DNA of 42,998 nt from Verrucomicrobiia bacterium (lineage in GTDB: Bacteria; Verrucomicrobiota; Verrucomicrobiia; Verrucomicrobiales; DEV007). Position 1 is the first letter of the stretch, and every line of letters begins with the position of its first letter. Location: the NCBI GenBank assembly GCA_030427505.1, contig JAUICH010000038.1, positions 1 through 42,998 on the forward strand, in the 5' to 3' direction. Under the pieces are notes generated by a model. The model ran no database searches. It worked only from the letters and a program-made list of their open reading frames with translations, and had not been told where the DNA came from. The translations under genes were made by a program, and so were the position numbers. Below, one piece after another: positions 24,906 through 35,327 of the stretch.

Positions 24906-25820
24906 ATGACCCCTTCCCCCTCCCGCCGGGCTTTTTTCAAGACCACCGCCGCCACCGCGCTGGGCGCCGCCACCCTGGGCACGCCGTCCGTTTCCCGGGC
25001 TCAGGCCCCCAAGTCCGCCGCAAATCCGGACTTCACGATTCGCAACGGCAACATCCGCCAATCCATCATGGGCTGGTGTTTCAAGCCCATGGAGGCGGAA
25101 GTCCTGGCAAAGCACTGCAAGGAGATCGGCCTGGTCGCCATGGAAGGCATTTCACCGGACGCTTATCCGGCGGTGAAAGCGCTGGGTCTGGACATCTCGC
25201 TCGTGGGCAGTCACGGCTTTGCCGAAGGTCCCTGCGATCCCCGCTACTATGACAAGGCGGTAGCGAAGCTGAAAGATTCCATCGAACTGGCCTCCAGCGT
25301 GGGCTGCGGAAAGGTCATCACCTTTACCGGCATGCGTTTCGAAGGGATGGATGAAGAAAGAGCAGCCCAGGACTGTATCCGGGCCTGGAAGGAAGTGCTG
25401 CCGTTGGCGGAGGAGAAAAAGGTCACCCTCTGCTTCGAGCACCTCAACTCCCGCGACAACACGCACCCCATGAAGGGGCACCCCGGCTACTTCGGGGATG
25501 ACGTGGACTTTTGCTTCGACCTGGTGAAGCAAATCGGTTCGCCAAACTTCAAGCTACTGTTCGACATCTACCACGTCTCCATCATGAATGGCGACGTGAT
25601 CCGCCGCATCCGCGCCAATCACGAACTCATCGGCCACTACCACACGGCGGGGAATCCCGGGCGGGCGGAACTGGACGACACCCAGGAGATCAACTACCCC
25701 GCCATCATGCGGGAGATCCTGGCCACCGGCTACAAGAGCCACGTGGCCCAGGAGTTCATCCCCACCTGGGACGACCCCATCCTGGCCCTGCGCCACGCCG
25801 CGGAAGTGTGCGATGTGTGA
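24906..25820 (+). CDS. Tat-exported hydroxypyruvate isomerase-like TIM barrel
   Basis: A 304-residue protein with a twin-arginine signal (SRRAFFKT at 6-13). The rest is a xylose-isomerase-like barrel of the hydroxypyruvate isomerase family. Glu178 in CFEHLN, Asp220 and His223 in LLFDIYHV, HYHTAGNPGR, and Glu283 in AQEFIPT match the metal-binding and catalytic set. Export is unusual for the classic cytoplasmic enzyme but common for PVC relatives of unknown substrate. It may isomerise a sugar or keto acid in the periplasm alongside the Tat oxidoreductases. Confidence 0.88.
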   Translation: MTPSPSRRAFFKTTAATALGAATLGTPSVSRAQAPKSAANPDFTIRNGNIRQSIMGWCFKPMEAEVLAKHCKEIGLVAMEGISPDAYPAVKALGLDISLVGSHGFAEGPCDPRYYDKAVAKLKDSIELASSVGCGKVITFTGMRFEGMDEERAAQDCIRAWKEVLPLAEEKKVTLCFEHLNSRDNTHPMKGHPGYFGDDVDFCFDLVKQIGSPNFKLLFDIYHVSIMNGDVIRRIRANHELIGHYHTAGNPGRAELDDTQEINYPAIMREILATGYKSHVAQEFIPTWDDPILALRHAAEVCDV

Positions 25821-25893
25821 CGCGGAGGGTTCAACTTACTTTCCAAGTTACCTCTCCACCAAGGCGCGAGTTAGGCCCGCGCCCCAGCGCTCT

Positions 25894-25919
25894 AGAGGGC
25901 TCGCGGCCGAGCCCCCTCT
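25894..25919. terminator. Possible bidirectional terminator between converging genes
   Basis: A ten-pair stem with a two-base bulge (AGAGGGCTCG against CGAGCCCCCTCT) lies between the converging stops. It lacks a T-run, so the call is weak. Confidence 0.3.
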
Positions 25920-26321
25920 CTACGCCTCGTCCGCCCAGGTCTGAATGTCAGGCTCCAGGTAGGTTTCTTCCAGGAGTTCCCGCGCCCAGTCGGCCCCTTG
26001 TTTTTCGAGTCGGCGCAGCATCCGCACGGCCACCACGACCACTGCCGGCACTTCGCTCCAGATGGCATTGGAAAGAAAACGCCACTCTTCGGCATCTAAC
26101 CGCTTCTTCGGGCTATCCAGGGCGGTCAGGCAGCGTTCGCAGATAAAGATGCAGTGGTCGACGTCCGGTTCGGAAAGCGCGGGCGGCACTTCATAGGCCG
26201 CCAGGCTCTGGCCGGAGGTCTCGCACAGTTCGCATTTCGACTTCGCGCGCCGCGCCAGGTCCTTCCCCAGAAAAGACAGCACATTCATCCGTGCCTGATG
26301 CGCCTCGAAACCCTTTGCCAT
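25920..26321 (-). CDS. PhnA-like zinc-ribbon protein
   Basis: A 133-residue cytoplasmic protein. Cys30, Cys33, Cys61 and Cys64 (CELC and CERC) form a four-cysteine zinc site. The segments AYEVPP, WRFLSNAIWSEVPAVVVVAVRML and a final EETYL are typical of the PhnA-type proteins found widely in bacteria. Despite the name these are not established phosphonate hydrolases, and the role remains unknown. The gene is on its own, converging with the TIM-barrel gene. Confidence 0.8.
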   Translation of the reverse strand: MAKGFEAHQARMNVLSFLGKDLARRAKSKCELCETSGQSLAAYEVPPALSEPDVDHCIFICERCLTALDSPKKRLDAEEWRFLSNAIWSEVPAVVVVAVRMLRRLEKQGADWARELLEETYLEPDIQTWADEA

Positions 26322-26434
26322 GATGCCGTGAGAATCCGCCCGCGAAGCCCACCGGTCAAGTTTTGTCGCGACTCAAAGTCATTCCCGAAAATTCGCCGTA
26401 ACCAAACTTCGTTCCGCGGGTTCTTATCCCAGTG

Positions 26435-27553
26435 ATGAAAGCTACCCGTCCGAAATGGTCACTTCCGCTCCTCGCGCTTCTGATGGGAGCGGTCCACGCG
26501 GCGCCAGTCGTTCCCGTCCGCGCTGACGGCACGGTGGAAGCCGAAGTAACCCCAAAGACTTCCGCTGAAAAAGAAGAACCGGCCTCAGGCTCAGCCGAGG
26601 CGCCGGTCTCCGCCTACGACCCCATGGCGCTCCGGCCCGGCGAGGTCACCTTTGAAGACCTGACTCTGACCGACGCGGCGCGGAACGGCCGGGAGGTGCC
26701 CATCCGGGTCTGGTTGCCCGCCGGGGCGAAAGGCGCCAGCGAACCCCTGCCCATCGTGCTCTTTTCCCACGGGTTGGGCGGGTCCCGGGAGAACAATGGC
26801 TACTATGCCCGCCACCTCACGGGGCGCGGCTACGTGGCGGTCTTCATTCAACACCCCGGCAGCGATGAAAGCGTATGGCGGGACGTGCCCGTCAGAGAAC
26901 GGATGCAGGCGATGAACCAGGCCGCCAGTTCCCTGAATTTCGGCCTCCGCGTGGGCGACGTAAAGTTTGTCGTCGATTCCCTGGAAGAATGGAACCTGGA
27001 CGCGGAGCATCCGCTGCACGGAAAGCTGAACTTGGATAAGATCGCCATGTCGGGCCACTCCTTTGGCGCGGTGACGTCCCAGGCGGTCATCGGACAGAAC
27101 TTCGGCGTGCTGGGCGCGGGTTTTGAAGAGCCCCGGCTGAAAGCCGCCATCCTGATGAGCCCTTCCATGCCGGAACGCGGCACGCCAGAGGAGACGTTCG
27201 GTACCATTGAAAAGCCGGTGCTTTGCCTGACGGGAACGGATGACAACACGATGATTTCCCAGCGCATCCATGTCACTCCAGAAAACCGGTTGCTCCCTTA
27301 CAAGGGTCTCCCCGCCACGGGCAACCACTACCAACTCGTGCTCTTCGAAGCGAACCACATGGCCTTTTCCGACCGCCAACTGCGGGGCGGCCCCCAGCGG
27401 AACCCCGAACACCACCCCCGCATCCTGGCGGCGAGCACGGCATTCCTGGATGCTTACCTTCTAGAGAACCCGGAAGCTGAGGCCTGGCTGAAAGCCGAAA
27501 AGGGCGGCTTCGGTGCGATGCTCGCGCCGGAGGACCGGTGGGAGTTTAAGTAA
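26435..27553 (+). CDS. Secreted alpha/beta hydrolase (PAF-acetylhydrolase-like)
   Basis: A 372-residue protein with a signal peptide (1-22); a GTG one codon upstream is an alternative start. Ser209 in the elbow GHSFGA, Asp269 in LTGTDDN and His308 in ANHMAFS form a catalytic triad. The oxyanion region FSHGLGGSRENN is typical of the platelet-activating-factor acetylhydrolase / chlorophyllase-like group. It could remove acetyl or other ester groups from polysaccharide, which would complement the sulfatases, but that is inference. Confidence 0.88.
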   Translation: MKATRPKWSLPLLALLMGAVHAAPVVPVRADGTVEAEVTPKTSAEKEEPASGSAEAPVSAYDPMALRPGEVTFEDLTLTDAARNGREVPIRVWLPAGAKGASEPLPIVLFSHGLGGSRENNGYYARHLTGRGYVAVFIQHPGSDESVWRDVPVRERMQAMNQAASSLNFGLRVGDVKFVVDSLEEWNLDAEHPLHGKLNLDKIAMSGHSFGAVTSQAVIGQNFGVLGAGFEEPRLKAAILMSPSMPERGTPEETFGTIEKPVLCLTGTDDNTMISQRIHVTPENRLLPYKGLPATGNHYQLVLFEANHMAFSDRQLRGGPQRNPEHHPRILAASTAFLDAYLLENPEAEAWLKAEKGGFGAMLAPEDRWEFK

Positions 27554-27890
27554 TGGGGGTGGATTGGAGCAGGTTCGCTCGGGTGAAGAACGGAGAGCCA
27601 TCTCGTTCGTTCGTTAGCCTCAGATCATTTCGCTTTCGCGGATCGGCACAAGGTGGTACGTGATCTCCGAGCGCGTTCGCGAAAGCAGAAACGGGTAAGC
27701 CGTTCCCTTGTTAGGACATTGAGGTCCCCTTTCCGCGCTTCGGCATTCTTCGGTCGCGATTTGAGAAGATCACTCGCCGCTGTGATTTGTCCGCCCGGTT
27801 CCAAAGTTCCTCGCCCGGAGGTCGAGGACCACCTTTGCACGTCTCGCCCGACATGGATTTGAAGCACTAATTTTGGAGTTCAGGATTGTC
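27554..27890. other. Intergenic region holding copy B of the dispersed element
   Basis: Lies between two converging genes. Most of it is the inverted composite repeat. I do not support a gene on either strand. Confidence 0.6.
27650..27838 (-). repeat. Composite dispersed element, copy B (inverted)
   Basis: Read on the minus strand it carries the 25-bp block (27838-27814) followed by the 34-bp block (27683-27650), in the same order as at 1218-1418. The blocks differ from copy A by one and two bases respectively. Confidence 0.75.
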
Positions 27891-29195
27891 CTAGAACTCA
27901 AAATAGAACACGGCATACGCCGTTGCTTCCATTTCCTCCGCGCGCATGCGGCGGCCGTGAGCGTGCTCGCCCCAGGGCTCGGAGAAAATGACTTCGCCGA
28001 GGTCCGGGTTCACGCCTTCGATGACGGAGGCATGGGAGGGACTGCCTTTCTTTTCGCGCTCCGGCAGGGTGGCGGCCAGGGCTTTGGTCCATTCGGGCAG
28101 CCGGGCGTTTTCATCGGCGGCCATCCGGGTGGAGAATTCATTGAGCGCCGCCTCGCGCTCCAGCGAGACGCGCCGCCACACGATGAGGGGCAGGCCCTGC
28201 TCCACCGCTTTCCGCGCCCGGTCGAAATCGAAGCGCGAAGAGGTTCGCAGTTTCATGCCCAGTTCCTCCGCCACCGCGCCATACAGTTCCAGGATGCGGC
28301 TGCCCCGGGCGCTGCCGGTGTTGCGAAACTCCGCTCCGGCCTCCAGCCCCTCCGCCGGAATGCGGAGCCCCAGGTAGTGGCCTACCATGGCGAGAGAGTG
28401 AATGCCGCAAAAGGGCGTAATACCCTGATCATAGACCGGCAACTGGCTCAGGCGAATATCGCCCCGGCCATCGCGGCTGACGCAGTCAGACAATGTGGCC
28501 GCGCGCTCGCCGGTTCGCAGGGCAGCCATTTCTTCCGCTATGAAACTTTCCTGTGCCTCGCCCCGCCGGGTGATGTAGAGCGCCACGGAATGCCCGTCCC
28601 GCCGGGCCAGCCGCAGGGTGAAGCCTTCCCACTGGTAGTCCGTGTAAGCGGTCCGCAGCAGGTCGCTACGCCCCACCACGGTCATCTTTCCCGCGCCGCA
28701 GCCCGCCTCCAGGCGCTCCCGGAGATTGCCGGAATACTGGTGAAACAGGTGCTGAAACTCAAAGCGCCGCTCTTCCCCCGCTTCCCGCGCGGCCCGGGTC
28801 TTTTCTCCGCCCGCGTGGTAGCCGAAAAAGGTGCCCGCGTCCAGGTAGGTGATGGCCAGTTCCGTCAGCCGGCCGTTTTCCGTGTAGGCGTAAACGGAGT
28901 CCGGTACGGCGCCAAAGAGGACGGGATTGGCGGACATCCTCCGCGCCTGCTGCCCGGCCAGCGCGGGCTGATCTTCCCAGGGACCGGGCAGCGCATTGGC
29001 GGCCCAGTTTTCCACGGACAAAAAAGCTTCCGTGAGGTTGGCCCCAAACCGGGGTGTGGCGGGAATGACCGGCCCGAAGAAACCGTTTCCAATAAAGGTG
29101 TTTGGAATCGCCCAGGCACCGCCCGCCAACACCAGGGACAGGCCTAGAAAACAGGCGATACCAGACAGCGGCACACGGAAGCTCGGCGTCTTCAT
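27891..29195 (-). CDS. Secreted C39-like cysteine peptidase homologue
   Basis: A 434-residue protein with a signal peptide (1-29). The middle part (about 50-230) and the C-terminal papain-like domain follow the same order as the 8769-10277 protein, and both share a W(E)xDP/DQP segment and the YFG/FFGYHAGG region. Candidate catalytic residues are Cys263 in PFCGIHS and His388 in PSHASVI. The third position is Glu406 (FSEPWG) where the relative has Asp. The SHD1-like N-terminal module is missing. No transporter is adjacent. Peptidase activity is plausible but unproven because of the Asp-to-Glu change. Confidence 0.75.
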   Translation of the reverse strand: MKTPSFRVPLSGIACFLGLSLVLAGGAWAIPNTFIGNGFFGPVIPATPRFGANLTEAFLSVENWAANALPGPWEDQPALAGQQARRMSANPVLFGAVPDSVYAYTENGRLTELAITYLDAGTFFGYHAGGEKTRAAREAGEERRFEFQHLFHQYSGNLRERLEAGCGAGKMTVVGRSDLLRTAYTDYQWEGFTLRLARRDGHSVALYITRRGEAQESFIAEEMAALRTGERAATLSDCVSRDGRGDIRLSQLPVYDQGITPFCGIHSLAMVGHYLGLRIPAEGLEAGAEFRNTGSARGSRILELYGAVAEELGMKLRTSSRFDFDRARKAVEQGLPLIVWRRVSLEREAALNEFSTRMAADENARLPEWTKALAATLPEREKKGSPSHASVIEGVNPDLGEVIFSEPWGEHAHGRRMRAEEMEATAYAVFYFEF

Positions 29196-29417
29196 GGGTG
29201 GTGCGAAGGTTCTACTTCAAAAGAAACCAAGCCTTATCCTAACGAAACCGGGCCGGTCGAAGCAAGACTTCGCTACGCCAGGAACAGCACACCTCCAGCC
29301 GCCCGACTTGCCGCGTCAGAGCCGTCCCCTCTCCTCAATTTTTGAACCTCCAGAAAGCCATTGCGGTCTCAACCCGTCCCTGCTTGAATATTTTCTTACT
29401 CAAAAAATCCCAAATCC

Positions 29418-30803
29418 ATGACCGAAGATACTTCCCCTAATCCTCCCGTCTCGTCCCGCTTCAACCGCCGCACCTTTGTAAAAACCGCCGCGGGAGCCGC
29501 CGCCGCCGCGGGAGCCCTGGGCCTGAACCAACCCGCCCGCGGCCAGGGAGTGCCGGCGGACAAGCCCCTGAAGATCGGCTTCATCGGCTGCGGTGGCCGG
29601 GGCACTGGCGCCGCCGCTCAAGCCCTGAGCGCGGATGACAACATTCAACTCCACGCCATGGCGGACGTCTTCCAGGAACGGATCGATACCTCTCTGGAAT
29701 CTCTCAGCAAAAACAAAGCGATCGCCGACAAAATCCAGGTCGCCCCGGAGCGTCAGTTTGTGGGCATGGACGCCTACAAACGCGTGCTGGACTCAGACGT
29801 GGACGTGGTCATCCTGACCACCACGCCGGGCTTCCGCCCCATTCAGCTCCGCGCCGCGGTGGAAGCCGGGAAACACATCTTCGCCGAAAAACCCATGGCC
29901 GTGGACGCCGCCGGCGTGCGGCACGTCATGGAGACGGTGGAGATGTCCAAGTCCAAGCCCATTTCCGTGGTGGCCGGTTTCTGCTGGCGCTACAGCCCCT
30001 CCCGCGTGGCGGCCTACGAGCAAGTCATGACCAAGGGCCTCATCGGCGAAGTCACCGGCGTATACGCCACCTACTACTCCAGCCATTCCAAACCGCACAT
30101 TCCCGCAACAGAACGGCCGGCCGGTATGAGCGACATAGAGTGGCAGATCCGCAACTGGTACAACTACACCTGGCTCGGCGGCGGCGGCCTGGTGGAACAG
30201 GCCGTGCACAGCGTGGACAAGATCGGCTGGGTCATGGGCGACCAGAACCCCATTGCCTGCCGCGCCACGGGAGGCCTGGCCGTGCCTCAAGCAGGCGGTG
30301 GAAACATCTTCGACCACTACCATGTGGCCTACCAGTACCCCAACAACGTGTGGTGTCACCTCGCCTCCCGGAAGACTCCGGGCTGTTATAACGAAAATGC
30401 CGACTACGTGCGGGGAACGGACGGCACCCTTGTCATCGGGCGCGGAGTCGACCCGTATATCGAGAACAACAAGGGAGAAAAAATCTGGCGCTGGCGCAAA
30501 CCCCGTCCGGAAGAAAATCCCACCTATGAGGACAACATGTACCAGGTGGAGCATAACGACCTGTTTGCCTCCATCCGCTCCGGCGAACACATCAACGACG
30601 GCGACCGCATGGTTCACTCCACGATGATGGCCATCATGGGCCGCATGTCCGCCCACACCGGTCAGGAACTGACGTGGGACGACGCTCTGAACGCGGAAGA
30701 AGACCTGGGACCGGACGCCCCCGCCTGGGACGCCAGCTTCGAACCCAGCCCCGTGGCCCGGCCCGGCGAGACCACGTTCTTCGATTACAACAAGCAGGCC
30801 TGA
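29418..30803 (+). CDS. Tat-exported Gfo/Idh/MocA oxidoreductase
   Basis: A 461-residue protein with a twin-arginine signal (NRRTFVKT at 16-23). It has the NAD(P)-binding start KIGFIGCGGRG and the classical catalytic motif EKP (Glu157-Lys158-Pro159). Segments such as WLGGGGLVEQAVHSVDKIGW are typical of the PVC branch. It differs enough from the copy at 22174-23553 that the two probably act on different sugars. A clear terminator follows 40 bp after the stop. Expression is divergent from the second C39-like gene. Confidence 0.92.
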   Translation: MTEDTSPNPPVSSRFNRRTFVKTAAGAAAAAGALGLNQPARGQGVPADKPLKIGFIGCGGRGTGAAAQALSADDNIQLHAMADVFQERIDTSLESLSKNKAIADKIQVAPERQFVGMDAYKRVLDSDVDVVILTTTPGFRPIQLRAAVEAGKHIFAEKPMAVDAAGVRHVMETVEMSKSKPISVVAGFCWRYSPSRVAAYEQVMTKGLIGEVTGVYATYYSSHSKPHIPATERPAGMSDIEWQIRNWYNYTWLGGGGLVEQAVHSVDKIGWVMGDQNPIACRATGGLAVPQAGGGNIFDHYHVAYQYPNNVWCHLASRKTPGCYNENADYVRGTDGTLVIGRGVDPYIENNKGEKIWRWRKPRPEENPTYEDNMYQVEHNDLFASIRSGEHINDGDRMVHSTMMAIMGRMSAHTGQELTWDDALNAEEDLGPDAPAWDASFEPSPVARPGETTFFDYNKQA

Positions 30804-30842
30804 GGGCGGATTTAGATCCAGCCTGTCCGCAATCTATCAACG

Positions 30843-30880
30843 GCGGCCGTTTGGTATCGAAACCAGACGGCCGCTTTTTT
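30843..30880 (+). terminator. Rho-independent terminator of the second oxidoreductase
   Basis: A thirteen-pair stem with one G-T pair (GCGGCCGTTTGGT against AACC-type 3' arm 30862-30874) encloses ATCGAA and is followed by six T residues. Confidence 0.9.
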
Positions 30881-30911
30881 GTACGGCTCGAAGCCCAACC
30901 CGGAACGCGGG

Positions 30912-31640
30912 TCAGGCGGCCTCCACCTGACGGCCCAGGTAGACCGACGAAATGCCGCCCCAGAGGGGGATCCATTCCGGCGCTTCGTAGCCGCAGTCGC
31001 GCAGGAGGGACAGCATGGCTTCGCCGGAGGGAAAGCGCTCGATGGAGTCTGACAGGTAGGTGTAGGCCTCCTTCTGCCCGGTCAGCCAGCCCGCCACGGC
31101 GGGCAGTACGCGGTGGAGGTACCAGCGGTAAGGCGTGCGGAGGGGTTCGCGGGTGGGAATGGAAAAGTCCAGCACCGCCAGCAGGCCGCCGGGCCGCAGA
31201 ACGCGCCGCATTTCCCACAGCGCGTCCGGCCAGGAAGCCATGTTCCGCAGGCCGTAGGCCACCGTCACGGCGTCGAAGGTTCCGCTATTAAAGGGCAGCC
31301 GCATTCCGTCGGCCACCACCAGCTGCTTCAGGCCTCGCTTGCGGGCGTGGGTCAGCATGGGGGCGCAGAAGTCGGCGCCGATCACCTCCGCGTCCGGAAC
31401 GGTTCTCAAGATTTCCGCCGCCAGGTCGCCACTGCCGGTGGCCAAGTCCAGAATGCGCCGCCGGACCAACTTTCCGTTCCCCCCGGTTTCGAAGGCTTCG
31501 GGCGCCTTTTCCCTGACCAACCGGGCCACCCGTCTCCGCCACAGCACGTCCACTCCCCCGCTCAGCACGTGATTGGTCAGGACATACCGGTCCGCAATGG
31601 CGCCGAACGCCCGTTTTACAAAGACTGGGTCCTGAGACAT
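30912..31640 (-). CDS. ubiE: Demethylmenaquinone/ubiquinone C-methyltransferase UbiE (MenG)
   Basis: A 242-residue class I methyltransferase. Motif I is DLATGSGD (65-72); the UbiE signatures YGLRNM, LRPGGLLAVLDFS and a final YLSDSIERFPSGE are all present. It adds the C-methyl group in the last step of menaquinone synthesis, or in ubiquinone synthesis where that exists. PVC bacteria mainly use menaquinone, so menG function is likely. It is a housekeeping gene among accessory ones and stands alone. Confidence 0.93.
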   Translation of the reverse strand: MSQDPVFVKRAFGAIADRYVLTNHVLSGGVDVLWRRRVARLVREKAPEAFETGGNGKLVRRRILDLATGSGDLAAEILRTVPDAEVIGADFCAPMLTHARKRGLKQLVVADGMRLPFNSGTFDAVTVAYGLRNMASWPDALWEMRRVLRPGGLLAVLDFSIPTREPLRTPYRWYLHRVLPAVAGWLTGQKEAYTYLSDSIERFPSGEAMLSLLRDCGYEAPEWIPLWGGISSVYLGRQVEAA

Positions 31641-31820
31641 GGGAGGTGACGGAGGTAGGGAGGGAACGCGAACGATTACGCCGCTCCGCCGGGAAAGAAA
31701 CCCTAAAGGAAGGGATTTCCGTCAGCGCGTTTGAACCCGGCGCCGCCCAGTCGGGTCGAAGGCAGTCTTCCCTTGTGTTCGAAGCACCGCGGCCTTCCTT
31801 CTTTGCTACCTTTTCTCCTG

Positions 31821-34460
31821 ATGACCAGACTCACGTTCCGATTCGCCCTTTCTACCCTTTTCGCCCTCTGTGGTTTTCTGCTCGACGGAGACGCCGTGGC
31901 AAAGGCGGAAACAGTTCTCCAAGTGGGTCCGGAGGCGGAATTTCACACTCCACAGGAGGCCCGGGACGAAATACGCCGTTTGCGGAGCGCCGGGCAGGTG
32001 CCGCCGGAGGAGACGGTCCGGGTGGTCCTCGCGGACGGGGTCTACGGATTGACCGAGCCTCTTACCTTCGGCCCGGCGGATGGCCGGACGATCTATGAGG
32101 CGGCGCCTGGGGCCCGCCCGGTCATCTCCGGGGGACGGCGCATTCAGGGCTGGACGGTAGCTGCGGACTCCGGTCTCTGGACGGCGCGGGTCCCGGCGGA
32201 CTGGAAATTCGAGCAACTTTACGTAAATGGCCGTACGGCGGTGCGCGCGCGGGAGCCGGACCAGTTCTTTTTCTACCTGCTGCGGTCCAAAGAGGAGAAG
32301 CTGGAGGCCGAAAAGAAATTCCGCCAGACCCTCACCGCGCGCCCGGAGGATCTCGCAAGCCTGAAAGGCCTGAGCGATGAGGCCCTGAAGCAGGCGCAGA
32401 TCCTGACCTTTCACAAATGGGACAACACACGCCGGTTCCTGGATGGCGCGGACACCGAAGCCGGACGGCTTGTCATCTCGGGACGGCAGATGAAGGGGCA
32501 CAACCCGCTCACCAAGGATACGGGGTATGTGCTGGAGAACTTTCGCGCGGCGCTGGATACGCCCGGCGAATGGTTCCTGGCTCCGGGTGGCGAACTCAGC
32601 TACCTGCCTCTGCCGGGAGAGACCCCTGAGTCTTCAGAGATCGTCGCGCCGGTAGCGGAGAAGCTGCTCGTCATCGCGGGCGATCCGGCGAAGGGCGCGT
32701 TCGTGGAGGGGCTGGAGTTTCGCGGCCTGGCCTTCCGCCATACCGGATGGACCACGCCGCCGGGAGGGTTCGACCCTTCCCAGGCCGCCTCCCCCATCGA
32801 GGCCGCCATCCAGATCGACGGAGCGCGACGGACGGTGTTTGAAAATTGCGAGATCGGCTTCACGGGCGGCTACGGGCTCTGGATCCGGAAGGGATGCCAA
32901 GACAGCCGGGTGACGAAGTGCTGGATTCACGAACTCGGCGCCGGCGGGCTGCGCATTGGCGAAACGGCAATCCGGCAGAACGAATCCGAGCGCACCGGCC
33001 AGATCGTGGCGGACAACAATATCGTCCACCGGGGCGGCCGGGTCTTCCCCTGCGCGGTGGGCGTGTGGATCGGGCAGAGCGGTGACAATGCCGTGACGCA
33101 CAATGAGATCGCGGACTTTCTCTACTCCGGCGTGTCCGTGGGCTGGCGCTGGGGCTATGCGGAAAGCCTGGCCTCCGGGAACCGCATCGAGTTTAACCAC
33201 ATCCATCACCTGGGCCAGGGCTGGCTGAGCGACATGGGCGGCATTTACACCCTGGGCCCTTCCCCCGGCACGGTGCTGCGGCACAACGTCATCCACGACG
33301 TCCTGTCCTGGGGCTACGGCGGCTGGGGCCTCTACAATGACGAAGGCAGCACCGGCATCCTCATGGAAAACAACCTGGTTTACCGCACGAAGTCCGGCGG
33401 CTACCACCAGCACTACGGAAAGGAAAACGTCATCCGGAACAACATCCTGGCCTACGGCACGGAGTACCAGGTGCGGCGCTCGAAAAAGGAAGATCACCTC
33501 TCCTTCACCTTCGAGCGAAACCTCGTCTACTGGACGGAGGGCGATCTACTCCACGGCACCTGGAAGGACGAAAACGTGGCCATTCATCACAATCTCTACT
33601 GGCAAGCCGCCGGCCAGCCTTTCGACTTCTCGGGCCTGACCTTTGAAGAATGGCAGGCCTCCGGCAAAGGCGCGGGCTCGATGATTGCCGATCCGCTCTT
33701 TGTGAATCCGGAGCACGGCGACTTTCATCTTCGCGAAGGCTCGCCCGCCGGAAAGATCGGCTTCCAGCCTTTCGACTACACCCAGGCCGGCGTCCGCCAG
33801 AACGATGCCGCTTGGGTGGCCAAAGCCCGCGAACTGCCGCTACCCAATATGGAGATTCCGCCCGGGCCGCCCCTCCTGAGCTTTCGCGAAGATTTCGAGA
33901 CGGGCGAGCTACCCATCGCCTCCGTGGTTAGCAAAGACGCCACCCTGGGCGCCCTGGAAGTGGCCGAGGTTCCCTTCGCCCACAGTGGGAAACGCGTGCT
34001 GCGCTTTACCGATGCCCCAGGACAGGAGCATCGTTTTTCCCCGATGATCGCCCTCGCCCCGAAGCACACCAACGGCGTCACCCGTGTTTCCTTCGTCCTG
34101 CGGCTCGGCCCCGGCGCAGTCTTTCAGCACGAATGGCGGGACAGCGCCCAGCCTTCCTACCACACCGGCCCCAGTCTCTGGTTTGAGAAGGGCAAGCTCC
34201 GCACCCCGCACGGCGAACTGATGGACATCCCAACGGATACCTGGATCGTCCTGGAAATCACCGCGCCCCTGGGAGAAAAGGCTGGCACCTGGAACCTGAC
34301 CGTCACTCTTCCTGACACTCCACCCAGGCACTTCGAAGATCTCAAAACCGTGAGCCCGGAGTGGAACTCCCTGGACTGGCTCGGCTTCATCAGCCAGGCG
34401 GACGTGGCGTCGGAAGCGTGGGTGGACGATCTGGTGCTGGAGCCTGGGTCTCAGGAGTGA
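31821..34460 (+). CDS. Secreted right-handed parallel beta-helix protein
   Basis: An 879-residue protein. The ATG at 31821 gives a clean signal peptide (1-29); an earlier in-frame start adds 30 unlikely residues. Residues from about 35 to 650 show the repeated N-x-I / N-x-V coils of a parallel beta-helix (for example [36 protein letters not shown]). This is the fold of pectate lyases and several glycoside hydrolases such as GH141-like enzymes. The last 200 residues form a separate beta-sandwich. It is the best candidate for a polysaccharide-cleaving enzyme here, but the catalytic residues cannot be named. Confidence 0.85.
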   Translation: MTRLTFRFALSTLFALCGFLLDGDAVAKAETVLQVGPEAEFHTPQEARDEIRRLRSAGQVPPEETVRVVLADGVYGLTEPLTFGPADGRTIYEAAPGARPVISGGRRIQGWTVAADSGLWTARVPADWKFEQLYVNGRTAVRAREPDQFFFYLLRSKEEKLEAEKKFRQTLTARPEDLASLKGLSDEALKQAQILTFHKWDNTRRFLDGADTEAGRLVISGRQMKGHNPLTKDTGYVLENFRAALDTPGEWFLAPGGELSYLPLPGETPESSEIVAPVAEKLLVIAGDPAKGAFVEGLEFRGLAFRHTGWTTPPGGFDPSQAASPIEAAIQIDGARRTVFENCEIGFTGGYGLWIRKGCQDSRVTKCWIHELGAGGLRIGETAIRQNESERTGQIVADNNIVHRGGRVFPCAVGVWIGQSGDNAVTHNEIADFLYSGVSVGWRWGYAESLASGNRIEFNHIHHLGQGWLSDMGGIYTLGPSPGTVLRHNVIHDVLSWGYGGWGLYNDEGSTGILMENNLVYRTKSGGYHQHYGKENVIRNNILAYGTEYQVRRSKKEDHLSFTFERNLVYWTEGDLLHGTWKDENVAIHHNLYWQAAGQPFDFSGLTFEEWQASGKGAGSMIADPLFVNPEHGDFHLREGSPAGKIGFQPFDYTQAGVRQNDAAWVAKARELPLPNMEIPPGPPLLSFREDFETGELPIASVVSKDATLGALEVAEVPFAHSGKRVLRFTDAPGQEHRFSPMIALAPKHTNGVTRVSFVLRLGPGAVFQHEWRDSAQPSYHTGPSLWFEKGKLRTPHGELMDIPTDTWIVLEITAPLGEKAGTWNLTVTLPDTPPRHFEDLKTVSPEWNSLDWLGFISQADVASEAWVDDLVLEPGSQE

Positions 34461-34544
34461 CGCACCCGACCCGTTCTCCCGAGCCGGTTTTGCCGGCGCC
34501 CTAACAATACACCGTCTTTCTCTCGCGCGCGCCGTTCTAAAAGG

Positions 34545-35033
34545 CTAATTCACCAGGATCTCTTCCGGGTAGCCCAACTGGATAAGCAAATCAATCACCC
34601 GGGTCCGCTTCCTCTCAAACTTTGCCGTAGCCGAGCTGACTTCGGAGTCATTGAAACGCGCTTTGATGAGTTCGTCCAGAGAGTCCGCTTTCTCGGCGAG
34701 GGCGACGTTGACGTCTATCAAGATCCGCACGTAGTCAGCGTCTTCCCCCTGAAAGAAAGGTTTCGACGCCTCAAGCTTCTCCACCGAACTGCGCAGGCCC
34801 GCGGCGATACCCCCCAGGTTGCCCAGGGCGCTGATCGCTTCTTCCTTGGTGGAATACTCGCCCATTTCGATCCGGTCGATCGCCACGTTCGCATAGAAAG
34901 CCCCGGACGCGCAGATCCCTCCTAGCGCACTCGCCACCTCGCCCGGAACCTCCTGGCCCCTGACCGCTCCCGCGTGGAAGAAAAGAAGGAGTATCAAGCA
35001 GGCTAATGATCTTAGAAAAGTATAGGGCAGCAT
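34545..35033 (-). CDS. Small secreted helical protein, unknown function
   Basis: A 162-residue protein. I place the start at the ATG at 35033 because a strong signal peptide follows (FLRSLACLILLLFFHAG, ending AVRG); the frame is open 54 codons further upstream, but without good composition. The mature part is mostly alpha-helical and charged. I do not recognise a family. It converges with the beta-helix gene, 84 bp away. Confidence 0.6.
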   Translation of the reverse strand: MLPYTFLRSLACLILLLFFHAGAVRGQEVPGEVASALGGICASGAFYANVAIDRIEMGEYSTKEEAISALGNLGGIAAGLRSSVEKLEASKPFFQGEDADYVRILIDVNVALAEKADSLDELIKARFNDSEVSSATAKFERKRTRVIDLLIQLGYPEEILVN

Positions 35034-35327
35034 GATATCAGACGTGGGTCCAAAGGCTATGACCGGGCTTGAAACGGTGTCAAGACGTTTGCAACCCAAC
35101 GGGAATGTCCAGACGCTGGCGCCGGCCCAGTTTCTGTCAGCCATTGGCCCCATTCTCGAAAGCCTTTGCAAAGTAAGACATCTCGCATCCGTCATCCGGC
35201 TTGCGCCTACTCGAATGGATCAGGCACCCTGCGGTCAGCTCTGGCCGTGCTACCTCGCCCAGCTTCGCTGTCATATCTTCAGGGAGATGTGTTAGAGGGA
35301 ACGGTAACCGCGAAACCGGTTGCCCCT
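35034..35327. other. Intergenic region, nothing recognised
   Basis: About 294 bp between a minus-strand gene and the methyltransferase pseudogene. Short open frames on both strands have no support. Confidence 0.4.

Noticed and set aside
27873-29147. 424-codon open frame on the plus strand
   Set aside because: Antisense to the C39-like gene, which has a signal peptide and catalytic motifs.
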